Below are positions 8,913 through 16,173 of a DNA stretch of 64,000 nt, in pieces. The stretch is from Kutzneria viridogrisea (lineage in GTDB: Bacteria; Actinomycetota; Actinomycetes; Mycobacteriales; Pseudonocardiaceae). The notes under the pieces are model-generated. The model was not told where the DNA came from, did no database searches, and worked only from the letters and a program-made list of their open reading frames with translations. The stretch lies in contig JACJID010000001.1 in NCBI GenBank assembly GCA_014138725.1, positions 434,001 through 498,000 of the forward strand. The letters run 5' to 3'. A program made the position numbers and the translations under genes. Positions within the stretch are counted from its first letter, which is position 1, and each line of letters opens with the position of its first letter.

Positions 8913-9316
8913 CGCACGCGCTCCATCGACCCGTGCCCCTCGGGGCACCGCGGCGGCGAGTCGTCCAGGAACAGCAACCGCACCTCCGCGGGACAGCTCG
9001 CGCAGCGGAACCGCAGCAGCACGTACCCCGTGGACCGGCCAGGCAGGGTCGCGCCGTCCCCGTCACCAGCCGAGCGCGTGCCCTCCTCGACCCGTGCGGC
9101 CAGGTCCAACAGCCGGTCCCGCGTGACGGTGCCGATGACCTGGCCGTCCACCGCCAGCGCCACCCGGTCCAGCCCCGGCTCCGCGCGGAACAGGTCCAGC
9201 AGCCGCTCGGCGACCACTCCGCCGGCCGCCTCGGAGGTCACGGCCACGCGGACCGGATCTCCGGCTGGAACGTCCTTGTCCAGCAGCGATCCGTAGCGGC
9301 GCAGCGGGTCGACCAT
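8909..9316 (-). CDS. Small protein with zinc-ribbon-like tail, CHAT operon
   Basis: A 135-residue protein of unknown function and first gene of the CHAT operon. The N-terminal half (about residues 1-65) has alternating strands and helices with DRVALAVDGQVIGTVTRDRLLDL. The C-terminal part has CASC followed by CPEGH, a possible zinc knuckle. A GTG two codons upstream (9322) is an alternative start; the ATG at 9316 is preferred because a TAGAGT -10-like hexamer at 9324-9329 would place the transcript start at or next to it, giving a leaderless message. Its stop overlaps the next gene's GTG. Confidence 0.65.
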   Translation of the reverse strand: MVDPLRRYGSLLDKDVPAGDPVRVAVTSEAAGGVVAERLLDLFRAEPGLDRVALAVDGQVIGTVTRDRLLDLAARVEEGTRSAGDGDGATLPGRSTGYVLLRFRCASCPAEVRLLFLDDSPPRCPEGHGSMERVR

Positions 9317-9323
9317 GGTCACA

Positions 9324-9329
9324 CTCTAG
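9324..9329 (-). promoter_or_regulatory. Putative -10 box of the CHAT operon
   Basis: On the minus strand TAGAGT lies 7 bases before the ATG at 9316. No good Shine-Dalgarno sequence precedes the gene, which fits leaderless translation, common in actinomycetes. The -35 region is not convincing. Confidence 0.4.
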
Positions 9330-9442
9330 TGCCGCCCGCCGCGGTCTGTACCGCCTTCTGATCAGCTACCGCCGAGGCTGGTGCTGCCCGAACCCGCGCG
9401 TTAGGCTCGCCGCGCACGAACTGACTGCCTGGGGGCACAGGA

Positions 9443-10855
9443 ATGCACCGTGTGGTGAGCGGGCTGCTCGCGTTGGCCCTGACGACGTCCGGCGCCGCGG
9501 CCGCGGCCACCCCGGTGGAGGTCACGCCCTTCGCCTCGGCGGTCTTCCGCGCGACGCACAACAGCTATTCGGGCAACGTGGACGGCACCAAGGGGTCCAT
9601 CACCCAGCAGCTCGACGCCGGGGTGCGCTTCATCGAGCTGGACATCTACACCAGCGATTTCGGCACCCTGCACGACTACGCGATCGGCCACTCCGGGCCC
9701 GGTGACGCCGTGGACCACGCGGGCAACCCGGCCTCCAACGCGCTGCGCGACTGGCTGCGGGTGATCAACGACTGGTCCGCGGCGCACCCCTCGCACGCCC
9801 CGCTGACGGTCATGCTGGACCTGAAGAACGACCTGACCAGCGCGGGCTCGCCCGCCGATGGCAACGCCACGGCCCTCAACCAGGAGCTGCGCGCGGTCTT
9901 CGGGTCCAGGCTGCTGCTGGCCAAGGACAACGCCGCGTTGCCGACCGTCGAGTCCGCGCGCGGCCGGGTGCTGGCCCTGCTGTCCGGGGACCGGACCTCG
10001 CGCCTGGGCTACCGGCACGACTCGGGCCGGCACCCGGCCGTCGCGATCAACAGTCGCGGCCAGGTCGTGGAGGTGCACGACTCCGGCGGCGGGGACCTGT
10101 GGCTGTGGACGGGCACCTACGGGTCCGACGGCCGGATCACCTGGAACCGACACGAAAGGTACGACACCGGCACCACGCCCGCCGTGGCGCTCAACGACCA
10201 GAGCCTGCTCGTGGAGGTGCACAAGTCCGAGACCGCTGACACCCTCTGGTACCACGTGGGCCGCCTCGGTGCCGACGGCGCGATCACCTGGTCCGCCAGC
10301 AGGAAGTACGACAGCGGGGTGCAGCCCACCGTCCGGTTCACCAGCCCCGGCGGCAGCGCGCTGCGCGAGGTGCACCGCAGCCAGTCGGGCAGCCAGAACT
10401 GGGAGTGGAAGGGCGCGCTGGACGCCGGTGCCCTGTCGGTGTCCTGGACCGGCAACGCCCGTACCTCCGACCCCCTGCCCGCCACCAACGTCTCGGCCAG
10501 CGGCTCGGCCAAGGTCACCGTGTCCACCGGCTCGGACGGCACCTCACCCGCCGACACCCTGCGCGCCAGCACCGACCGGGCCGCCGCCGAGAACATCCGC
10601 TACGAGCAGTTGGCCTTCGTCGAGTACCAGCCCGACGACGGCACCGAGTTGCAGCGCACCGCCCTGTTCTACGCGGCGCCCTCCAGCAACACCTCGTTCA
10701 TCACCGAGGCGCGCAAGGCGGGCCACGTGGTGCGTGGCTGGGACTTCGACGACCCGGGCCGCGCGACCACCCCGCTGGCCAACTACCCGGCCACCAACCA
10801 CCCGGACGCCGCCTGGTACGTCAAGCTGATGGCCGACGCGCACGCCGTGCGGTAG
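9443..10855 (+). CDS. Secreted PI-PLC-X-like phosphodiesterase with inserted repeats
   Basis: A 470-residue protein with an N-terminal Sec signal peptide (about residues 1-23, ending AAAA-TPV). The PI-PLC X fold is marked by His39 in RATHNSYS and His83 in AIGHSGPG, the expected general acid/base pair, with FIELDIY and LDLKNDL between and after them. Residues about 194-345 are an insertion of three repeats of about 48 residues, each opening with a YDSG/YDTG-like turn followed by PxV and a VEVH segment. The catalytic fold then resumes with AFVEYQPDD and VRGWDFDDPG. GGGGG lies 7 bases before the ATG. Likely an extracellular phospholipase-type enzyme; lipid specificity unknown. Confidence 0.85.
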   Translation: MHRVVSGLLALALTTSGAAAAATPVEVTPFASAVFRATHNSYSGNVDGTKGSITQQLDAGVRFIELDIYTSDFGTLHDYAIGHSGPGDAVDHAGNPASNALRDWLRVINDWSAAHPSHAPLTVMLDLKNDLTSAGSPADGNATALNQELRAVFGSRLLLAKDNAALPTVESARGRVLALLSGDRTSRLGYRHDSGRHPAVAINSRGQVVEVHDSGGGDLWLWTGTYGSDGRITWNRHERYDTGTTPAVALNDQSLLVEVHKSETADTLWYHVGRLGADGAITWSASRKYDSGVQPTVRFTSPGGSALREVHRSQSGSQNWEWKGALDAGALSVSWTGNARTSDPLPATNVSASGSAKVTVSTGSDGTSPADTLRASTDRAAAENIRYEQLAFVEYQPDDGTELQRTALFYAAPSSNTSFITEARKAGHVVRGWDFDDPGRATTPLANYPATNHPDAAWYVKLMADAHAVR

Positions 10856-10861
10856 ACGGGT

Positions 10862-11614
10862 TCAGCAGCGGGCGGCCGCGGACAGTTCCGCCACCGCCGA
10901 CTGGAGTTCCCGCTGCCGCAACGGGTTGACGCTCACCCAGTCGTCCTCGGCGCTGCTCACCCGCAACCGTCCACTTGGACCGTCCAACCAGGACAGTTCG
11001 GTGCCCGCCCTCGTACGGCCCGTGTCCGTGCGGCGGGTGGCGCCGAACTGCCCCCGGCCGCTCAGGCTCGGCAGCAGGTGGGCGAGCCGGTCCAGGGCCA
11101 GCGGGTCGCCGCCGCAGTCGCGGACCAGGTCGCGCAACTGCCCCTCCTGTTCGGCACCGGCCCTGCGCACGGCCAGCGCGGGCAGGGTGATCGGCATCGA
11201 CCTCGCGGGCGCCACCTCGGGCACCAGCGCGAGCAGGTGCTCGGCCAACGCCGTGTCCGCGACCCGCTGGACCGCCACCGTGCCCGCGGGGTCCTCGTCC
11301 AGCTGCTGGCGGCAGACCAGCGCCCAGGACCGGTAGACCAGGGCCGCGACCCCGACCGCGCCCTCGCCGGTGACCAGCACCAGGTGCACGGTGCCCCGGT
11401 GCTCGCGCAGGGCCGTGACGACCTCGGCGGCCTCGCCGACGGGCCCGCTCTCCTCGGCCAGCCCGCTGGCGCACAGGGTCTGTCCGGCGGCGGCCAGCAG
11501 CAGTTCGCGCTCACCGGGGATCCGGCCGAAGCTGGGCACCCGCAGCGGGAACGGGAAGGGCACGCCCGCGTGCGCGCTGAGCAGGTCCAGCTCGACCAGT
11601 CCGAAGTGGGTCAT
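10862..11614 (-). CDS. EspG-like ESX secretion-associated chaperone
   Basis: A 250-residue protein matching the EspG family by its N-terminal pattern (FGLVELDLLSAHAGVPFPFPLRVPSFG), its length and the spacing of the later strands (GTVHLVLVTGEGAVGVAALVYRS). EspG proteins bind PE/PPE-type type VII substrates in the cytosol. The start ATG at 11614 overlaps the stop of the upstream small gene (ATGA). The gene order, PPE-like then small target-like then EspG, supports the call. No ESX core ATPase or channel genes are in the window. Confidence 0.75.
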   Translation of the reverse strand: MTHFGLVELDLLSAHAGVPFPFPLRVPSFGRIPGERELLLAAAGQTLCASGLAEESGPVGEAAEVVTALREHRGTVHLVLVTGEGAVGVAALVYRSWALVCRQQLDEDPAGTVAVQRVADTALAEHLLALVPEVAPARSMPITLPALAVRRAGAEQEGQLRDLVRDCGGDPLALDRLAHLLPSLSGRGQFGATRRTDTGRTRAGTELSWLDGPSGRLRVSSAEDDWVSVNPLRQRELQSAVAELSAAARC

Positions 11615-11940
11615 GCCGGGTCACCGTCCGGGGCGCGCAGGGACCGCGCGATGGCGGCCTCGGTGTCCAGGTAGGTGGCCAGCGTGCCGCGCAGCGCCTG
11701 GTGGCAGTCGGACAGTTCGGTGTCGGCGGCGGTGACCTCCCCGGTGAGCCCGGACCGGCCCGCCGCCTCGCGCAGCCGGGCGGCCAGGTGCAGGGCGGGC
11801 GGTGCGGTGCCGAGCTGGGGCAGCCGCTCGGCCAGCCGCCCCGCCGAGGCCACCAGGGCGGTGGTCTGCTCGCCGAGCGCGGCCAGCGCGCTGGCCTGCG
11901 TGGTGAGTTCCTGCGGAATGACCTGGTACCCGGAGTTCAC
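11611..11940 (-). CDS. Small ESX-type target-like protein
   Basis: A 109-residue, mostly helical protein with a YQVIPQELTTQASALAALGE opening, resembling type VII secretion target proteins (EspC/DUF2580-like). These form helical hairpins and are exported by ESX systems. No clear WxG motif is present; the turn region reads LPQLGTAPP. The start is the GTG at 11940, overlapping the stop of the PPE-like gene, and its own stop overlaps the EspG-like start, so the three are translationally coupled. Confidence 0.65.
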   Translation of the reverse strand: MNSGYQVIPQELTTQASALAALGEQTTALVASAGRLAERLPQLGTAPPALHLAARLREAAGRSGLTGEVTAADTELSDCHQALRGTLATYLDTEAAIARSLRAPDGDPA

Positions 11941-13028
11941 GACTCACCCCTGTCCGGTGCCAGCCCGATGACCGGGTTGGTCACCTGCTCGTCCAGTGCG
12001 AACAGCTGGTTGTCCACGGTGGGCATGCGGTTGCGGTGCTGCTCCTCGCGCTCGCCGCGACCGCGCGCACCGCCCGGCGGCATGCCGCCGCTGGCCCCGA
12101 CCGGTCCCGGCGAGGCCCCGGCCCGCGCCAGCAGCGCGCGCTCGAAGGCCCCGCCGAAACCGGCGGCCGGTCCCGCGCCCAGCTGACCCGCGCCCAGCGG
12201 CGAGGCACCGACCAGTTGCCGCCACGGCACGCCGCCGCCACCTGCCGAGCCGCCGCCCCCGGCGTACCCGGCGAGGCCGGTCTCCGCGACCGCGCCCTGC
12301 TGACTGTCCACTGTGGATGAACGGGCGGCGGCCGGTGCGATGGCCTGTCCGCTGCTGGCCAGGCTCTGCTCGTAGCGCTGCATCACGTGCACCGCCTCGG
12401 CCTTGCGCTCGGCGGCGGCCACGTTGGCCAGGAACATGCTGCCGCCCGCCCCGGCCACCGCCCCCACGGCCGCACCGATCGCGGCGCCCGGCGCCGCGCC
12501 GACCCCGGCCGCGCCCGCCCCGACCACGCCGCCGACCGCCGCGCCCGCCGCGGCACTGGCCAGGCCGCTGGCCAGCGCCAGCCCCGTCGGGTCGCCCGGC
12601 GGCCGCGGCATGGAACTGCGCGCGGTGGCCAGCGCCTCGCCCGCGCTGCCCGCCGCCTGCTGCACGGTGCCCGCGCGGGCACCGGTGTCGGCGGCCCGCT
12701 CGCCCAGCGCGCCGATCCGGTCCGAGGCCAGCTCGGCCGCCTGGCCCGACCAGTTCGCCCGCAGCGCGTCACGCTGTTCGCGCAGGCTGTCGGCGTGCCC
12801 GCGCAACTCGGTGCCGTGCCGCCCCCACTCCTCGGACACCGCCGCCACGTCCGCGGGATCGGCGTTGGTCCACAGCATCTGGTAGAGCTGCTCGTGGGTG
12901 TAGGCGTTCCAGTTGGTGGCGCCCGGCGGGACCGGGGCGCCGAAGTAGCCCTCCCACACGTTGTGCAGCGCGTCCACCAGCGGTGTGGCCAGTTCGCCCA
13001 GGTGCAGGTCCGGAACCTGCTCCGTCAC
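11937..13028 (-). CDS. PPE/WXG-like type VII secretion substrate
   Basis: A 363-residue protein. The N-terminal about 150 residues are helical and include NWNAYTHEQLYQMLW and a WSGQAAE turn typical of WXG100/PPE-like folds. The middle (about 170-225) is an Ala/Gly-rich hydrophobic stretch and the C-terminal 130 residues are Gly/Pro-rich and low in complexity. The start is the GTG at 13028, with GGGGGA about 6 bases upstream. It heads a coupled operon with the small target-like and EspG-like genes, so it is probably the exported or chaperoned substrate. The secretion machinery itself must be encoded elsewhere. Confidence 0.68.
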   Translation of the reverse strand: MTEQVPDLHLGELATPLVDALHNVWEGYFGAPVPPGATNWNAYTHEQLYQMLWTNADPADVAAVSEEWGRHGTELRGHADSLREQRDALRANWSGQAAELASDRIGALGERAADTGARAGTVQQAAGSAGEALATARSSMPRPPGDPTGLALASGLASAAAGAAVGGVVGAGAAGVGAAPGAAIGAAVGAVAGAGGSMFLANVAAAERKAEAVHVMQRYEQSLASSGQAIAPAAARSSTVDSQQGAVAETGLAGYAGGGGSAGGGGVPWRQLVGASPLGAGQLGAGPAAGFGGAFERALLARAGASPGPVGASGGMPPGGARGRGEREEQHRNRMPTVDNQLFALDEQVTNPVIGLAPDRGES

Positions 13029-13194
13029 TTCGATTCCCCCATCGCATTGTGTGCCCGGCCCCCGCCGGGCGAGTGCGATTCTGTCGTCTGGCACGGGGCG
13101 GGCGGGCCCGGACGCGCTGTCTCAGTTGGGCCGTGGCGCAGGTGAGCCATCGGCCGATTGACCCCGGTCCGAGCCGCCGCCTAGGGTCCACTGC

Positions 13195-14160
13195 GTGCTG
13201 GACGCGCTGGACCCGGACTCCGCCCAAGGCCAGGTCTACCGGGCTCTGGTGAGCTCTCCCCGGTCCCGTGTTGCCGAGCTGGCGGACCGCACCGGGCTGG
13301 CCGGTGACGCGGTGCGCGCGAGCCTGGCCGAGCTGTCCGCTGAGGGCGCGGTGCTGGTGGTGGACCCCAAGGCCGAGCTCTGGGACGCGCAGTCGCCAGC
13401 CGAGGTCACCGAGGTCCTGTTGCAGCGGGAGGCCGCGCGACGGGTCGGCGTGCGGCGGACCGGGATCGAGCTGGAACGGCTGTTCCGTACCGCACGGCAG
13501 GACAGCGGCAGCTACCCGGCGCTGGAGGTGGTGGAGGGCGGCGAGCGCATCCTGGCCACGCTCCAGCGCCTGCAAAGCGGCGCCCGGCGCTCGGTGCGGG
13601 GCATCGACCGGCCCCCGTACTACGGTTCCACCGGCTACTACGCCGACCAGGAGACCATCCAGCGCGAGCGGATGGCCGCCGGGATCGCCTATCACTTCCT
13701 CTACTACGAGTCGGCCTGCTCGGACCCGATCGTCGGGCCGAACATGGCTCGCATGATCGAGGCGGGGGAGCAGGCCCGCACCCTGGCCGAGCCGCCGATG
13801 AAGCTGCACATCGGGGACGAGGACCTCGCGGTGGTCACCCTGGAGAACGAGGACCGGTCCGACTTCGTGGCGCTCGTGGTGCGCCCCTCCGCCCTGCTCA
13901 CCACGCTGTGCCAGGTGTTCGACACCCTGTGGAAGCTCGCCGTGCCGGTCTCGGTGGCCGAGGCCGGGGCCGAGATCGACCGCAGGGACCGGGGCATCCT
14001 CGTGCTGATGGCCAGCGGGGCCACCGACGAGGCGATCGCGCGGCGGCTGGACCTCTCGCGGCGGACCGTGGTGCGGCGGGTGGCCGCCCTGCTGGAACAG
14101 CTCGGGGCGACCAACCGGTTCCAGGCCGGGGTGCAGGCGGCGCGGCGCGGCTGGCTCTGA
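13195..14160 (+). CDS. LuxR/TrmB-type transcriptional regulator
   Basis: A 321-residue regulator starting with GTG. It has an N-terminal winged-helix-like segment (about residues 8-60, with VAELADRTGLAGDAVRASLAELSAEG) and a LuxR-type HTH at the C-terminus (about 262-315, ASGATDEAIARRLDLSRRTV). The middle domain is of the TrmB-like sensor type. Such proteins occur widely in actinomycetes, often as stand-alone regulators. It lies between the ESX cassette and the MBL hydrolase, with no obvious operon partner. Confidence 0.85.
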   Translation: MLDALDPDSAQGQVYRALVSSPRSRVAELADRTGLAGDAVRASLAELSAEGAVLVVDPKAELWDAQSPAEVTEVLLQREAARRVGVRRTGIELERLFRTARQDSGSYPALEVVEGGERILATLQRLQSGARRSVRGIDRPPYYGSTGYYADQETIQRERMAAGIAYHFLYYESACSDPIVGPNMARMIEAGEQARTLAEPPMKLHIGDEDLAVVTLENEDRSDFVALVVRPSALLTTLCQVFDTLWKLAVPVSVAEAGAEIDRRDRGILVLMASGATDEAIARRLDLSRRTVVRRVAALLEQLGATNRFQAGVQAARRGWL

Positions 14161-14167
14161 CCCGGCC

Positions 14168-14914
14168 TCAGTCCAGGACGAGCCGGTCGGCGATGCCCGC
14201 GGCGGTGAAGGCGCCGACGAACTCGGTCAGGCCCTCGGTGAAGTGCGCCCAGCTGTCCAGGTGCGCGGGCACCACGCGCCGCGCCCCGAGCAGGCTCGCC
14301 GCGCGCGCGGCCAACTCGCTGTCCAGGGTGAGCAGCGCCCCGTCCAGCAGGGGAGTGCGTGCGGCGCCCGCGAACAGCACGGCCGTGTCCACCGGCCCGA
14401 AGCGCTCGGCGATCCGCTGCACCACCTCGATCGAGGCGTTGTCCCCGCTGACGTAGACCGTCGGCACGCCCTGCCCGGTCAGCACGAAGCCGATCACGTC
14501 CCCGGTCACCGGCTCGCAGCCCTCCGGCCCGTGCTGGGCGGGCACGGCGGTCACCACCAGCACCCCGCCGTCCGGCCTGGTCAGCTCGTGGGTCTGCCAG
14601 GGCCGAAGTCCGCGCGCGGTCCCGCCAAGGCGCCCGGCCCCGCTGGCGGTGGTCAGCACGAGCGGCACCTCGGCCAGCAGTTCGCGGCCGGAGTTGTCCA
14701 GGTTGTCCGGGTGCTCGTCGTGGGAGAGCAGCACCGCGTCCAGCCGTCCCAGCTCGGCGGCCCGCACCGGGGCGGGCCGGGTCTTGACCAGCGCCCTGCC
14801 GCCCGTCGGGTACTCGCCAGCGGGGTCGAAGGTCGGGTCGGTGAGCAGGCGCAGGCCGCCGATCTCGATCAGCACGGTGGGGCCGCCGAGCACGCGGAAC
14901 TGGGGGTCGGACAT
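14168..14914 (-). CDS. MBL-fold metal-dependent hydrolase (UlaG-like)
   Basis: A 248-residue hydrolase of the beta-lactamase-like superfamily. LLTDPTFDP and LLSHDEHPDNLD match the metal-binding region of UlaG-type lactonases; here the motif is SHDEHPDN rather than the canonical SHxHxDH, so His/Asp ligands are partly altered. Later AVPAQHGPEG supplies another His and PAHLDSWAHF the last one. The start is the ATG at 14914 with GAGG 5 bases upstream. It diverges from a CGNR regulator, which probably controls it. The substrate is unknown. Confidence 0.82.
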   Translation of the reverse strand: MSDPQFRVLGGPTVLIEIGGLRLLTDPTFDPAGEYPTGGRALVKTRPAPVRAAELGRLDAVLLSHDEHPDNLDNSGRELLAEVPLVLTTASGAGRLGGTARGLRPWQTHELTRPDGGVLVVTAVPAQHGPEGCEPVTGDVIGFVLTGQGVPTVYVSGDNASIEVVQRIAERFGPVDTAVLFAGAARTPLLDGALLTLDSELAARAASLLGARRVVPAHLDSWAHFTEGLTEFVGAFTAAGIADRLVLD

Positions 14915-14963
14915 GGTTACCTCACGGAGAATCGTTCGATTTGACGTGATGAACCGTAGACCA

Positions 14964-14979
14964 CGTCTCACGCGAGACG
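14964..14979. promoter_or_regulatory. Inverted repeat between divergent genes
   Basis: CGTCTC-ACGC-GAGACG, arms of 6 bases, in the 77-base gap between the MBL hydrolase and CGNR genes. It lies 12 bases before the CGNR ATG. A likely operator for the CGNR protein, by position only. Confidence 0.5.
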
Positions 14980-14991
14980 CAATGGGTTAGC

Positions 14992-15585
14992 ATGAGAACC
15001 GTGCGGACCGCTGCGCTGCCGCCCGCCCCGGGTGAGGACCAGCACCCGGCGTTGGCCCTGGTCAACACCGTGCAGACCACCCCGGCGGGCAGTGCCGACC
15101 TGATCGCCGACCCGGAGCTGGCCGGATCGTGGCTCACCGGGCACTCGCTGCTGCCCGAGGACGTGGGCTTCGGCGAGCCCTGCACCATCCGGCTGCACGC
15201 CCTGCGCCAGGCGCTGCGCACCCTGCTGGCCTGCGCCACCTCGGCGACCCCGCCGCCCGCCGAGGCCATCGCCGCCGTCAACACCGCGCTGACCGCCGCC
15301 CCCACCGCCGGGCTGCTTGCCTGGGACCCCGCCCAGGGCCTGCACCGCTCCGCCAGGCACCCGCTGGACCAGGCCACCGACCACTTGCTCGCCCGCATCG
15401 CCGTGGACGCCGTGGACCTGCTCACCGGGCCCGGTGCCGACAAGCTCGCCGCCTGCGGGGCCGCCCCCTGCTCGCGCTTCCTGGTGCGCACGCACGGCGC
15501 GCGGCAGTGGTGCTCGGTGCGCTGCGGGGACCGGATCCGCGCCGCACGCGCCTACGCCCGCAGGACGCACGGGTCCTCGACCTGA
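14992..15585 (+). CDS. CGNR zinc-finger (ABATE-domain) regulator
   Basis: A 197-residue protein of the ABATE/CGNR family. The C-terminal zinc finger has the expected Cys pairs (CGAAPCSRFLV and WCSVRCGDRIR), with CGDR in place of CGNR. The N-terminal helical ABATE domain begins DQHPALALVNTV, as is usual. Proteins of this family are presumed stress-responsive DNA-binding regulators in actinomycetes. It is divergent from the MBL hydrolase and separated by an inverted repeat, so autoregulation and control of the hydrolase are plausible. Confidence 0.85.
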   Translation: MRTVRTAALPPAPGEDQHPALALVNTVQTTPAGSADLIADPELAGSWLTGHSLLPEDVGFGEPCTIRLHALRQALRTLLACATSATPPPAEAIAAVNTALTAAPTAGLLAWDPAQGLHRSARHPLDQATDHLLARIAVDAVDLLTGPGADKLAACGAAPCSRFLVRTHGARQWCSVRCGDRIRAARAYARRTHGSST

Positions 15586-15667
15586 GCTGCTGCGCCGAGG
15601 TCTAGAGCCCGGCATTTCCCCCACGCACTCGGCCCGCTGTCATGCCCGGCGTGTACTCCAGGGCAGT

Positions 15668-15706
15668 CCTTGACGTAATCCAGGACACAGAATTTTTGTG
15701 TCAAGG
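15668..15706 (+). promoter_or_regulatory. Promoter and nested palindromes upstream of the small NRPS unit
   Basis: TTGACG at 15670-15675 is a good -35 hexamer. Downstream, GACACAGAATTTTTGTGTC at 15684-15702 is a palindrome with one mismatch, unusually AT-rich for this DNA, and CCTTGAC at 15668 pairs with GTCAAGG at 15700-15706. The palindrome covers the -10 position, as expected of a repressor site. The regulator is unknown. Confidence 0.5.
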
Positions 15707-15765
15707 CCCCGAGCGGGTATTAACTGACTTCGGGGAGTGAGCGCGGGAGGGGATGATCCGTCGGC

Positions 15766-16173
15766 ATGGTGCTGCCCTCGTACGCCCAGCAGCAGATGTG
15801 GGCCTTGGCGCGGGTTGCCGGGGCCGGCGCGGCCGACAACCGGCCGATGGCCTTTGACCTGCGAGGAAACCGCCACCACGAGGTGTTCGCCCGTGCCATG
15901 GACCCGCTGGTGGTCAGGCACGAGTCGCTGCGCACCGTCCTGGTGGGGGTTGGTGGCGAGGGGCACCAGGTGATCGGATCATCAGCCATCGATCTCACCC
16001 TGACGGTCTACGGCCTCACTGAGAGTGAGGATGCAGACGATCGTCTACATGGGCTAATGCGCGACGACCCACAGGTGCCGTTCGTGCAAGCCACGGCTGA
16101 GGGCGAGGACAAGGTGGACTGCGGCCACTGGGACATGCTGGAGAGCGCCGAGCTGGACCGGATCCCCGCATGA
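15766..16173 (+). CDS. Truncated NRPS condensation-domain fragment
   Basis: A 135-residue protein. Residues 1-70 follow the start of a condensation domain (LPSYAQQQMWALAR, then MDPLVVRHESLRTVLV), but the chain ends before the catalytic HHxxxDG could appear, and the last 30 residues do not resemble the family. A ribosome site GGGAGGGG lies 13 bases before the ATG, somewhat far. The stop overlaps the next NRPS start (ATGA), so the fragment is still translated and coupled. It is either a relic of a lost N-terminal condensation domain or a small domain retained for structure; it cannot catalyse condensation. Confidence 0.65.
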   Translation: MVLPSYAQQQMWALARVAGAGAADNRPMAFDLRGNRHHEVFARAMDPLVVRHESLRTVLVGVGGEGHQVIGSSAIDLTLTVYGLTESEDADDRLHGLMRDDPQVPFVQATAEGEDKVDCGHWDMLESAELDRIPA

